64,000 nt of DNA from CAWANF01 sp963783355 (lineage in GTDB: Bacteria > Bacteroidota > Rhodothermia > Balneolales > DATFMH01). Positions within the stretch are counted from its first letter, which is position 1. The number at the start of each line of letters is the position of its first letter. A program made the position numbers and the translations under genes. The notes below the pieces were generated by a model that did not search any database, was not told the origin of the DNA, and saw only the letters and a list, made by a program, of their open reading frames with translations. The stretch spans positions 248,001 through 312,000 of the forward strand of contig CAWANF010000006.1 in assembly GCA_963783355.1 (NCBI GenBank), read 5' to 3'. Below are positions 8,289 to 16,728 of this stretch, in pieces.

Positions 8289-9284
8289 ATGAAAATAATT
8301 AAAAATAATCGCTCAATCGCACTTTTATCACTGGCTTTGGCTCTGTCGGCTTGCCGTGGGAGACCGTTTCATAAGCCTCCTGTCCATCCTGAGCAAAACA
8401 TGTATAAACAGCCCAGGTTTACAGCTCAATCGGAAAATGATTTTTTTGCCGATCACCGTGCTATGAGAATGCCTGTCGAAGGTACCGTTGCCCGGGGACA
8501 TTATCATTCCAACACGGAATATTACGAAGGAAAAACGGCTGACGGTAAAGATGTGGCTAAAATCCCGGTACCCATAACAATGGCACTTTTAAAACGGGGA
8601 CAAAACCGATTTGATATCTATTGCACGCCTTGTCACAGCCGCCTGGGTAATGGTAAAGGTATCGTAGTTCAATACGGTATCGTTCCACCCCCGTCTTACC
8701 ATATAAAAAGGCTGAGGGATGCTGCCGATGGTTATATTTTTAATGTAATCACGAATGGTGTCCGTACCATGCCTCCGTATAAGTACCAGATTCCGGTCCA
8801 TGATCGGTGGGCTATTGTTTCTTATGTCCGCTCATTGCAATTGAGTCAGGATGCCTCGAAAGCCGATTTAGAAGGACATGCCATTTCCGATTCTGCTATG
8901 ACAGCTTACGAATCACAACAGAAAGCGGCAAAGGAAGCGGCTCAAAAGCAGGCGCAGGCTATGAAACAAAAGCAAAATATCAAAGAAAGTCCGAAAGAGC
9001 TTGCTGCTTTAGGCAAGAAACTCTATCAGTCCAGAACATGTGCAAGCTGCCATTCGGTCGATGGCTCGAAAGGTGTTGGGCCAAGCTGGAAAGGCTTGTT
9101 TGGTTCAAAAGTTGAACTGAATGACGGGAAAACAGTTACAGCCGACGAAGCATATATCAAAGAGTCGATAATGAAACCGGAATCACAGGTGGTTAAAGGA
9201 TTTCAGCCAGTTATGCCTCCCGGCCTGATTAATTCTCCAAAAAATCTTCAGGCTCTCGTAGAATATATTAAAACCCTTAAGTAA
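8289..9284 (+). CDS. actE: Alternative complex III subunit ActE with an extra C-terminal cytochrome c domain
   Basis: A 331-residue lipoprotein: the signal ends in LALSAC with the acylated Cys at residue 22. The usual monoheme ActE domain has CTPCH at 112 and a TMPPY distal-Met segment. An Ala/Lys/Gln-rich linker (about 208-235) leads to a second cytochrome c domain with CASCH at 251 and a VMPPG distal-Met segment. This second domain is a close relative of the one at the end of CoxB (GPSWKG, YI[KR]ES, VVKGF or IVKGF, VMP). It probably helps pass electrons straight from complex III to the oxidase. It follows actD by 41 bases. Confidence 0.93.
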   Translation: MKIIKNNRSIALLSLALALSACRGRPFHKPPVHPEQNMYKQPRFTAQSENDFFADHRAMRMPVEGTVARGHYHSNTEYYEGKTADGKDVAKIPVPITMALLKRGQNRFDIYCTPCHSRLGNGKGIVVQYGIVPPPSYHIKRLRDAADGYIFNVITNGVRTMPPYKYQIPVHDRWAIVSYVRSLQLSQDASKADLEGHAISDSAMTAYESQQKAAKEAAQKQAQAMKQKQNIKESPKELAALGKKLYQSRTCASCHSVDGSKGVGPSWKGLFGSKVELNDGKTVTADEAYIKESIMKPESQVVKGFQPVMPPGLINSPKNLQALVEYIKTLK

Positions 9285-9340
9285 TTGATTATTAATTCAA
9301 ATATCAGGTGAGTTAAAATATAATATTTGAACAACAGGTT

Positions 9341-10531
9341 ATGAAAAAAACAAAAATAACAGACTCACTAACGTTTCCATCTGAAAATAAAGCAACTACG
9401 TCTCTGTTGTTAATTGGAACTGTTGGGCTGATCGCAAGTGCAGTTGGATATTTTGTGAATGAGAAACAATTTTTCTTCTCTTATCTCACAAGTTTTGTAT
9501 TTATTGCCAGTATCAGTCTGGCATCACTCTTCTTTGTGATGCTACAGCATGTTACCCATTCATCATACAGTGTCGTATTCCGGCGTGTACCGGAAGTTAT
9601 TGCAAAAAACATTTTCGTCCTGGCTATTCTTTTCATTCCCATTCTATTCGGAATGCATACTCTCTTTGAATGGACGAACTGGACTCCTGCACAAATTGCA
9701 GCATCAACAGCTTTGCAATTCAAAAGTCATTGGTTGACTATTCCTGGTTTTATTGTCAGAAACATCATTTATTTTGTTATTTGGTCTTTCCTGGGATATC
9801 GTCTCTATACCAATTCTGTTAAAATGGATGAAACGGGTGATTGGGGACTCCAAACCTTATTACGCAGAACAAGCGGTCCCGGCCTGTGGATTTTTGCCCT
9901 TACCTGTGCGTTTGCCGGATTCGACTGGTTGATGTTCCTGTATCCCCACTGGTATTCTACCATCTTCGGAATCTACTTCTTCGCAATGGGCTTCCAGGCC
10001 TTCTTCCCGATGATGATTCTAATACTTTTATATTTCAGGAAAAAAGGTATCCTGGCTAATACAATCACTTTAAAGCATTTCAATGATCTTGGCTTATTGA
10101 CATTTGCGTTCACCATTTTCTATACCTACATCGCTTTTGTTCAATTCTTCTTAATCTATTATGCAAATTTACCGGAAGAAGTCATCTGGTATCATAATCA
10201 CTTCCTCGGTTCCTGGGAATATATCGGATGGTTGTTGTTATTCGGACGTTTTGCTATTCCATTCGTTGTTTTGCTTGGCAAAGGGGCTAAAAGAAATCTC
10301 ACCGTTTTGAAGTATATTTCGATATGGATTTTGAGTCTGCATTTTATAGAAATTTTCTGGATTATCATGCCGGTTATCCATCACAACGGTATATCCATTT
10401 CATGGCTTGATATCACAACATTGGTTGGCCTTGTTTGTTTAACACTGGGTCTGTTCTTCAATACACTGAAGAAACATAATATCATACCGAACAACGACCC
10501 CCTATTAATCGATTCTCTTAACAAACATTAA
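9341..10531 (+). CDS. actF: Alternative complex III subunit ActF, NrfD-like membrane protein
   Basis: A 396-residue integral membrane protein with about ten helices, the second NrfD/PsrC-family subunit of alternative complex III and a paralog of ActC. In known structures ActF lies beside ActC and contacts the oxidase in the supercomplex. Typical segments are SLASLFFVMLQHVTHSSYSV near the N-terminus and WYSTIFGIYFFAMGFQ in the middle. It follows actE by 56 bases and ends 18 bases before the next small membrane protein. The gene order A-B-C-D-E-F and the length identify it clearly. Confidence 0.93.
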   Translation: MKKTKITDSLTFPSENKATTSLLLIGTVGLIASAVGYFVNEKQFFFSYLTSFVFIASISLASLFFVMLQHVTHSSYSVVFRRVPEVIAKNIFVLAILFIPILFGMHTLFEWTNWTPAQIAASTALQFKSHWLTIPGFIVRNIIYFVIWSFLGYRLYTNSVKMDETGDWGLQTLLRRTSGPGLWIFALTCAFAGFDWLMFLYPHWYSTIFGIYFFAMGFQAFFPMMILILLYFRKKGILANTITLKHFNDLGLLTFAFTIFYTYIAFVQFFLIYYANLPEEVIWYHNHFLGSWEYIGWLLLFGRFAIPFVVLLGKGAKRNLTVLKYISIWILSLHFIEIFWIIMPVIHHNGISISWLDITTLVGLVCLTLGLFFNTLKKHNIIPNNDPLLIDSLNKH

Positions 10532-10549
10532 TCTTACCGGACAGGTACA

Positions 10550-10948
10550 ATGAGTTCAAAGGATTTGGAAAATAACCAAGAGCAAAACCCGGAAGATGAA
10601 ATTTACGAATTGCAATCTTCCAGCGAGGAATTTATTCATTCGGTTGAGACAGGTGTCACCGATGATAAATTAAATTTAAAAAGATTAGTATTCTGGACTG
10701 TGCTTGGCATTAGTATAGTAATTGTAATTATTATTACGGCATATAATATTTACAATTATAATCAGTTTGAAATCTCTAAACAGGTACAAGATCAAAGTAC
10801 AGATTACGACATTACACAACTGAGAGTTAAAGACGATAAAATTTTAAATACTTATGGAATCGTCAACAAAGAAAAAGGGATCTATCATATTCCTATCGAT
10901 AGCGCAATGGCTATCTACGTCAGGGAAAACCAACAGAATTCAAAATAG
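10550..10948 (+). CDS. Small single-helix membrane protein of the act-cox operon
   Basis: A 132-residue protein that I do not recognise. It has an acidic, low-complexity N-terminus (about 1-45), one membrane helix (about 47-66) and a C-terminal domain of about 65 residues that would face the periplasm. The C-terminal part includes GIVNKEKGIYHIPIDSAM, resembling small proteins found between actF and coxB in other Bacteroidota and thought to belong to the oxidase operon. It may be a structural or assembly subunit of the supercomplex; this is inference from position only. It is 18 bases after actF, and its 3' end overlaps the start region of the SCO gene. Confidence 0.7.
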   Translation: MSSKDLENNQEQNPEDEIYELQSSSEEFIHSVETGVTDDKLNLKRLVFWTVLGISIVIVIIITAYNIYNYNQFEISKQVQDQSTDYDITQLRVKDDKILNTYGIVNKEKGIYHIPIDSAMAIYVRENQQNSK

Positions 10949-11792
10949 CAGTCGACCGACCAGAAACTGTTTTTCTAAATTCGCGTTCTTTTTCTTATTT
11001 GGTGTTTTTTGCCTGGCATTTACAGGTTCTACTTATGCACAGCGGGTTTTAAAACAAGCTCGAGGCCTTAAAGGTGTAGGCATCAAGGAAAAATTGGGGA
11101 ACACAATCCCTACGAATTTGACGTTTTTAAATTCGAAAGGGAAACAAGTGACATTGGCTCAATTAATGAAAGGTGACAAGCCGGTCATTTTAAATCTCGC
11201 CTATTTTTCATGTCCGATGCTCTGCCCTTTAATAATGCATGGAATGGTAAAGGGATTAAAAAAATCCAGCCTTGTACCAGGTAAAGATTACAAAATCATT
11301 ACGGTTAGTTTTGATCCACACGATACGTACCAGGTTGCGGCACAGAAGAAAGCCTCAATGGACAGTACGTTCGGGAAATATCAGAAACAGGCTGAATCAA
11401 GCTGGTATTTCCTGACAGGGAAACAGGATCAAATAACCCAACTCACAAAAAGCGTGGGTTTCGATTATAAGTATCTGCCTAAGAAAAAAATGTTTGCCCA
11501 TACAGCGGCACTCATCTTTTTAAGTTCAAAAGGTAAAGTAGACCGATACCTATATGGAATTTCGTATGCACCTTTGCAGCTAGAGAATGCTTTGGGTGAT
11601 GCAGCGCATGGAAAAATTGGAAGTACTCTTGTCAGAATCGTCTTATATTGTTGTCAATATGATCCAGGGACCGGAAAATATACGGCTTCGGTCACAAATA
11701 TCATGAAACTAAGTGGTGTAGTTGTAATGATTCTTCTTGGAGGTCTTTTAGGAATCCTGTGGTTCAAAGATAAGAAGTCATCAAACACATAA
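10854..11792 (+). CDS. SCO1/SenC-family copper chaperone for cytochrome oxidase
   Basis: A thioredoxin-fold protein with the SCO copper site: CPMLC in the FSCPMLCP loop and a distant His in MFAHTAAL. A Sec signal-like segment ends in STYAQ, and a C-terminal membrane helix (VVVMILLGGLLGILWF) anchors it. It delivers copper to the CuA site of CoxB, encoded directly downstream. The start is uncertain. The only ATG upstream of the signal is at 10854, 95 bases inside the preceding gene, giving an odd 45-residue leader; an ATT at 10938 would give a normal signal peptide and an 11-base overlap. Residues after about position 65 are certain. Confidence 0.85.
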   Translation: MESSTKKKGSIIFLSIAQWLSTSGKTNRIQNSSRPTRNCFSKFAFFFLFGVFCLAFTGSTYAQRVLKQARGLKGVGIKEKLGNTIPTNLTFLNSKGKQVTLAQLMKGDKPVILNLAYFSCPMLCPLIMHGMVKGLKKSSLVPGKDYKIITVSFDPHDTYQVAAQKKASMDSTFGKYQKQAESSWYFLTGKQDQITQLTKSVGFDYKYLPKKKMFAHTAALIFLSSKGKVDRYLYGISYAPLQLENALGDAAHGKIGSTLVRIVLYCCQYDPGTGKYTASVTNIMKLSGVVVMILLGGLLGILWFKDKKSSNT

Positions 11793-11811
11793 TTAACGTT
11801 CTAAAAATCAG

Positions 11812-12756
11812 ATGTTTAATCTAGGTAAATATTTCTTACCCCCGGCAAAGTCGACATTTGCCCATAATATTGATGGATTGTTTAATTTTATAACAAACAC
11901 CGGTGCTATCCTGTTACTAGGTATTGTCATCGTGATGATCTATTTCGTTATAAAATACAGAAGGAGATCAGAAGACGATGTCACTTCTCTGGTTGATCAC
12001 AACACCCCTCTCGAAATTCTCTGGTCAATCATTCCGTTAATCTTAATTATGATCATTTTTAGCTGGGGCTTCAGAGATTATATCAAACTCTTTACGCCTC
12101 CTCAAAATTCGTATGAGATTAATGTGACTGCCCAACAATGGCTTTGGAAATTTACCTACCCGAACGGACAAACCAGTGTCAACAAATTATATGTCCCTGA
12201 AGGGCGTCCTGTTAAACTGGTTATGAAATCGAATGATGTTATTCACTCATTCTTCATTCCAGATTACCGGGTTAAACACGACGTACTGCCCAGTCAGTAT
12301 TCTGATGTTTGGTTCCAGGTAGATAAACCCGATACTTCCGATATCTTCTGTACACAATATTGTGGATTAGGCCATTCAAACATGCACGGATTGGTCATTG
12401 TTGAACCCCAGGACAAATTTGACGCATGGCTCAAACAAGGAGCCAGTAAAGTCCCTTCCGGAATGACTTTAGCTCAGTATGGGAAAAAACTTTACCAGGC
12501 AAACGGATGTAATTCGTGCCATTCTATAAATGGAAAAGTCATTGTCGGTCCGTCCTGGAAAGGCATTTATGGCCATAAAGTTCAACTTAGTAACGGAAAG
12601 TCGGTTATGGTTAATGACAATTATATTCGTGAATCTGTTTTAAATCCCGGGGCTAAAATCGTTAAAGGTTTTAATAATGTAATGCCCACTTTCCAAGGGG
12701 TTCTTAATAACGAACAAATTGATGCAATTATCGCATTTATAAAGGAGCAGAAATAA
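11812..12756 (+). CDS. coxB: Cytochrome c oxidase subunit II with fused cytochrome c domain (caa3 type)
   Basis: A 314-residue protein with two N-terminal helices (about 30-48 and 67-86), a CuA domain and a cytochrome c domain. The CuA ligands are H145, C180, C184, H188 and M191 in CTQYCGLGHSNM; residue 182 is Gln where most subunits have Glu. The fused domain has CNSCH at 233 and a VMP distal-Met segment, and closely resembles the end of ActE. It accepts electrons from complex III and passes them through CuA to heme a in CoxA. It is 19 bases after the SCO gene and one base before coxA. Confidence 0.96.
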   Translation: MFNLGKYFLPPAKSTFAHNIDGLFNFITNTGAILLLGIVIVMIYFVIKYRRRSEDDVTSLVDHNTPLEILWSIIPLILIMIIFSWGFRDYIKLFTPPQNSYEINVTAQQWLWKFTYPNGQTSVNKLYVPEGRPVKLVMKSNDVIHSFFIPDYRVKHDVLPSQYSDVWFQVDKPDTSDIFCTQYCGLGHSNMHGLVIVEPQDKFDAWLKQGASKVPSGMTLAQYGKKLYQANGCNSCHSINGKVIVGPSWKGIYGHKVQLSNGKSVMVNDNYIRESVLNPGAKIVKGFNNVMPTFQGVLNNEQIDAIIAFIKEQK

Positions 12757-12757
12757 G

Positions 12758-14491
12758 ATGGAAAGTAACGCAACAACGAACAAAGTCTCAATCAAAGTTC
12801 GTCATTTTCCTCTTGATGAACATCCCGAACGTACCTACTTAAATAATAAAACAGGTATCATGTCGTGGTTGAACACAAGAGATCATAAGCGCATTGGAAT
12901 CATGTACTTGTGTACCATAACCCTCGTTTTCCTGGCGGCTGGTACCCTGGCTCTTACAATACGGTTATCTCTTTGGAACCCGACTAACCATATTGTATCG
13001 GCTCACGTCTATAACGAGCTGTTTACAATGCATGGTACCATGATGATCTTTCTATTCCTTGTCCCCGGGGTTCCGACTACACTTGGAAACTTCTTTTTAC
13101 CCATGATGATAGGAGCAAAAGATGTTGCGTTTCCAAGATTGAACCTGGCAAGTTATTATATCTACCTGTTTGGAGCTTCATTCACGGTTTTTGCTATTCT
13201 TCATGGTGGCATTGATACCGGTTGGACATTTTATACTCCCTATAGTATTAAATCGACAACAGATGTGCTGCCGATGACGTTTGGAATATTTATTATTGGC
13301 TTCTCCTCAATTTTAACAGGACTCAATTTTATAGTTACCATGCATAAGCTACGTGCACCGGGACTCACCTGGGGTAAGCTTCCGCTTTTTACGTGGGGTA
13401 TATATGCAACATCCATCATTCAGGTTCTCGCAACACCTGTACTGGCTATCACGCTTTCTCTTCTTATGATGGAACGTATTTTCCATGTCGGAATATTTGA
13501 TCCGGCTCTCGGTGGTGACCCCATTTTATATCAGCATTTTTTCTGGTTTTATTCACACCCGGCTGTTTATATTATGATTGTTCCCGGGTTTGGGATTATG
13601 TCCGAACTCATATCCGTATTTTCAAAGAAACGTATTTTCGGATATTGGTTTATCGCTATTTCCAGTTTAGCCATAGCCTTCCTGGGATTTCTTGTCTGGG
13701 GGCACCACATGTTTGTCTCCGGTCAGTCGGAACTGGCATCAACGGTGTTCTCACTTATCACATTCCTTATCGGTATCCCAACAGGTATCAAAATTTTCAA
13801 CTGGCTGGCCACCTTATATGAAGGTTCCATCGTACTGAAAACACCGATGTTATACGCACTGGCCTTCATCTTCTTATTTACAATCGGGGGTATCACCGGT
13901 ATCATGCTCGGTGCCCTGTCTGTTGATGTTCACCTTCACGCTACCTATTACGTCGTCGCTCACTTCCATTATGTGATGTTCGGTGGTATGGTAATAGCAT
14001 TCATCGGCGGCCTGCATTACTGGTGGCCTAAGATGACCGGTAAGATGTACAACGAAGTGATGGGTAAAATTGCTTTCACTTTTATATTTATTGGTTTCAA
14101 CGTCACATTTTTCCCTCAATTTATTCTTGGAGCGAAGGGAATGCCAAGACGTTATTACAACTACTTACCTCAATTTGAGGAGCTTCACAGAATTTCAACA
14201 GTAGGTTCATGGATACTTGGAGCAGGATTTCTCATTATGGCCGGATACCTTATTTACTCTCTTATCAAAGGTGAAAAGGCCCCGTCGAATCCATGGGGAG
14301 CCAGGACATTGGAATGGATGACTGCTTCTCCCCCAATTGGTGAAAACTTCACTTATACACCGGTTGTTACTCACGGACCATATGATTTTCATAAGCCGGT
14401 AAGTGAATTCAGACTCGGAATCGTTGGCAGTGATAATGGCCATGTACATCACAATGGTCAAAAAGCAGCATCGGAAGTGGAAAGCGAATAA
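12758..14491 (+). CDS. coxA: Cytochrome c oxidase subunit I, A2-type heme-copper oxidase
   Basis: A 577-residue subunit with about twelve helices holding heme a, heme a3 and CuB. Heme a ligands are H92 and H404, the heme a3 ligand is H402, and CuB is bound by H267, H316 and H317, with Y271 as the cross-linked Tyr. Helix VI reads YSHPAVY, so the usual Glu of HPEVY is Ala and the Tyr-Ser pair of A2-type oxidases is present; the K-channel Lys is at 345. In LHATYYVVAHFHYV, Ala395 replaces the Asp that binds Mg/Mn in classical oxidases. It reduces oxygen to water and pumps protons. It begins one base after coxB. Confidence 0.97.
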   Translation: MESNATTNKVSIKVRHFPLDEHPERTYLNNKTGIMSWLNTRDHKRIGIMYLCTITLVFLAAGTLALTIRLSLWNPTNHIVSAHVYNELFTMHGTMMIFLFLVPGVPTTLGNFFLPMMIGAKDVAFPRLNLASYYIYLFGASFTVFAILHGGIDTGWTFYTPYSIKSTTDVLPMTFGIFIIGFSSILTGLNFIVTMHKLRAPGLTWGKLPLFTWGIYATSIIQVLATPVLAITLSLLMMERIFHVGIFDPALGGDPILYQHFFWFYSHPAVYIMIVPGFGIMSELISVFSKKRIFGYWFIAISSLAIAFLGFLVWGHHMFVSGQSELASTVFSLITFLIGIPTGIKIFNWLATLYEGSIVLKTPMLYALAFIFLFTIGGITGIMLGALSVDVHLHATYYVVAHFHYVMFGGMVIAFIGGLHYWWPKMTGKMYNEVMGKIAFTFIFIGFNVTFFPQFILGAKGMPRRYYNYLPQFEELHRISTVGSWILGAGFLIMAGYLIYSLIKGEKAPSNPWGARTLEWMTASPPIGENFTYTPVVTHGPYDFHKPVSEFRLGIVGSDNGHVHHNGQKAASEVESE

Positions 14492-14549
14492 AAGCTGACA
14501 CGAAGAAATAAACAAACAGAAATAATTTAACCATACGCTTAAAATTCAT

Positions 14550-15209
14550 ATGGCACAGGATAGTGTAGTTGCAGAGGAAAAGGAAGTATTTGTGCAACAT
14601 CATTTTGTTGATGCCGAACAACAGTTCGACGCAGCAAAATTGGGAATGTGGGTCTTCATTGTTACAGAGATACTCTTTTTCGGTGGTCTCTTTTGCGCTT
14701 ATATCATTTTCAGAGCGATATATCCTCACACGTTTATTGAGGCTTCCAATCACTTAGATAAATTAGTTGGGGGTGCCGATACACTTGATCTGATATTAAG
14801 TAGTTTGACTATGGCTTTAGCCATCCATTCCATTCAAACAAACAAGCCAAAATTAACGCTGATCTATCTCGGCATTACATTCATTCTGGCGGGAGCATTT
14901 ATCGGTTCTCACGTTTGGGAATGGCTGGATAACTTCTCAAAGGGAATTTATCCGGGCGCTGCTTATGCTTATAAAGGCGTAACCGGTTCTCATGCCTATG
15001 TCTTTTACAGCTTATATTACATGATGACCGGTTTGCACGGAATTCACGTGATCGTGGGAATGGGCTTAATGGTTTGGCTCATGATTAAAACAAAACGCGG
15101 ACGTTTCAACGGCGAATATTATACCCCCATCGAAATCACCGGATTATACTGGCACCTGGTCGATATCTTCTGGATTTTCTTATTGCCCTTATTCTACTTA
15201 GTTGATTAA
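14550..15209 (+). CDS. coxC: Cytochrome c oxidase subunit III
   Basis: A 219-residue protein with about five membrane helices, the short form of subunit III common in Bacteroidota. Diagnostic segments are KLGMWVFIVTEILFFGGLF at the first helix, where the conserved Glu of the family lies, TGLHGIHVIVGM, and GLYWHLVDIFWIFLLPLFY at the end. Subunit III stabilises subunit I and supports proton uptake. The gene follows coxA by 58 bases and precedes the subunit IV gene by 13, within the same operon. The N-terminal 30 residues are soluble and somewhat acidic. Confidence 0.94.
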   Translation: MAQDSVVAEEKEVFVQHHFVDAEQQFDAAKLGMWVFIVTEILFFGGLFCAYIIFRAIYPHTFIEASNHLDKLVGGADTLDLILSSLTMALAIHSIQTNKPKLTLIYLGITFILAGAFIGSHVWEWLDNFSKGIYPGAAYAYKGVTGSHAYVFYSLYYMMTGLHGIHVIVGMGLMVWLMIKTKRGRFNGEYYTPIEITGLYWHLVDIFWIFLLPLFYLVD

Positions 15210-15222
15210 AAGGAATTGAAAA

Positions 15223-15534
15223 ATGATTGAACAACATCATCATATTACACCAGCCAAAACCCTTATAACGGTCGGGGTTGCATTATCACTGCTTACCGTA
15301 TTAACCGTCGGTGTAGGTTATATGCAGCTTCCATCACCTTATAATGTCATTTTTTCCATTGGCATTGCCATCGTGAAGGCCAGCCTGGTAGTTACTTTTT
15401 TCATGAACTTCTACTGGGAACGGAAAAAATTCAACATCATGGTATTTGTAGCGGCATTCGTATTCTTCTCAATATTCATATCCCTCACGTTATTGGATGT
15501 TATGAACCGAATACCTGTAAAACCTTCTTTTTAA
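15223..15534 (+). CDS. Cytochrome c oxidase subunit IV (prokaryotic COX4/CyoD-like)
   Basis: A 103-residue protein with three predicted helices, matching small subunit IV proteins of bacterial heme-copper oxidases. A His-rich N-terminus (EQHHHITP) is followed by helices at about 12-32, 40-66 and 72-92, and the loop FYWERKKF is typical of the family. It is thought to help assembly or stability and has no cofactor. It is the last gene of the act-cox operon; a terminator hairpin lies 41 bases after its stop. Confidence 0.88.
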   Translation: MIEQHHHITPAKTLITVGVALSLLTVLTVGVGYMQLPSPYNVIFSIGIAIVKASLVVTFFMNFYWERKKFNIMVFVAAFVFFSIFISLTLLDVMNRIPVKPSF

Positions 15535-15573
15535 TGAAGCAATAAAGCTTCCCTTTTAGCAAAGCAGTATCTC

Positions 15574-16533
15574 TTAAGCCGGATCTAATTCAGTTCCGGC
15601 TTTTTTATTAATACTCCTACTCTTGTGAACGAATAGTAAAAACAGAAATTCGGCACATACCAGCAGACTTACATTAGTGAGGTGCATGACTTGTAAGACC
15701 GGGGCAAGATTGGCCACTTCTAAACCGACCCCTAGTATTATCTGGAAAACAACTAAACCTAAAATAGAGGTAATTGATTTTCTGAATATATTAGTGCCCT
15801 CCATGGTCGTGGTGAAATAGAGCAACAATAACGATGTCACCAATACAAACCATGAAAATATTTCATGAATAATATTAATAGGCCCCGTTTTATCGAGCCA
15901 TAAACTTCTTGGTATAGACTGGCTGCTTTCCTTTATAACATCAACAGACTGGCGCAGCTGAGCGCCAAGAGCAATTTCAATCAATGTGGCCGCCAACAGG
16001 AATAAACCAGCCATCATAAACTTTTTCTGATAGTCCTGATCCAATTCGAATGTTATTTCCCCGGAGAATGCCTGAAAGGTGGCATAAATCAATAACATCA
16101 GGATAGCTAAAGCCGCATACATGTGAACTGTTATAATCCATCCTTTTAAAGATGATTCTACAACCTGTCCACCTAACCAGCCTTCAAATCCGACCAACAG
16201 AAATGCTAATAGAGAACTATAAAATACAGAAGGCCTGGTTTTTCGGTATGAAAATGAAAACACAAAAGTAATGGTAATGAATAATCCGGTAGTAATCCCG
16301 GCCAGTCGATTTATATACTCTGTCCACATTAATACAGGATTAAACTGAGTTTTATCGAACCCCGGGGGTAACTGGGATGCGGAAAACGGTGGAAACCATG
16401 AACCAAAACACTTTGGCCAGTCAGGGCAACCTAATCCGGCACCGGAGACTCTTACAAACCCTCCTACCATAATGAGAATGACCGTAATAATTATTGTAGC
16501 AATTGCCGTTTTCTGAAATTTATTGAGTTTCAT
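15574..16533 (-). CDS. ctaA: Heme A synthase (CtaA/COX15 family)
   Basis: A 319-residue integral membrane protein with eight predicted helices. It oxidises the methyl group of heme O to the formyl group of heme A for the a-type hemes of CoxA. The first extracellular loop has the paired Cys of Bacillus-type CtaA, C36 and C42 in CPDWPKC. Heme-ligand histidines are seen in VHMYAAL, INIIHEIF and VMHLTN. The usual His of the ExxHR motif is Asn here (TEYINRLAG), a substitution I recall in some other lineages. It is convergent with the oxidase operon and divergent from ctaB. Confidence 0.93.
   Translation of the reverse strand: MKLNKFQKTAIATIIITVILIMVGGFVRVSGAGLGCPDWPKCFGSWFPPFSASQLPPGFDKTQFNPVLMWTEYINRLAGITTGLFITITFVFSFSYRKTRPSVFYSSLLAFLLVGFEGWLGGQVVESSLKGWIITVHMYAALAILMLLIYATFQAFSGEITFELDQDYQKKFMMAGLFLLAATLIEIALGAQLRQSVDVIKESSQSIPRSLWLDKTGPINIIHEIFSWFVLVTSLLLLYFTTTMEGTNIFRKSITSILGLVVFQIILGVGLEVANLAPVLQVMHLTNVSLLVCAEFLFLLFVHKSRSINKKAGTELDPA
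15576..15606 (+). terminator. Terminator of the act-cox operon, inside the 3' end of ctaA
   Basis: AAGCCGGA (15576-15583) pairs perfectly with TCCGGCTT (15595-15602) around an 11-base loop and is followed by a T run. It stops the plus-strand oxidase operon. The hairpin lies entirely within the last codons of the convergent ctaA gene. Confidence 0.75.
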
Positions 16534-16728
16534 TTCCTTCGGTTAAATCCAATCGATTAATTTTTACTTTTTTCGGAAAAACACTTTTATAACTTGTAAA
16601 AACACATTTTCATTGTCTTATTTTGGTGTCTTAAAATACAAATATTTGTTAACTTGATTTGCTTTTAAAATGAATGGCTGCAAACGCTTTTTACTTTTAC
16701 TTAATCCATTGAGAACGGCAATTGGTTC

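Noticed and set aside
12351..12390. Gln for Glu in the CuA loop taken as damage to the site
   Set aside because: Functional CuA domains such as that of Thermus ba3 oxidase have CNQYC with Gln; all metal-binding Cys, His and Met are present.
14550..14575. TGGCAC followed by TTGC at the start of coxC, a possible sigma-54 promoter
   Set aside because: The two halves are separated by 12 bases instead of 5, and the site is inside the coxC coding start.
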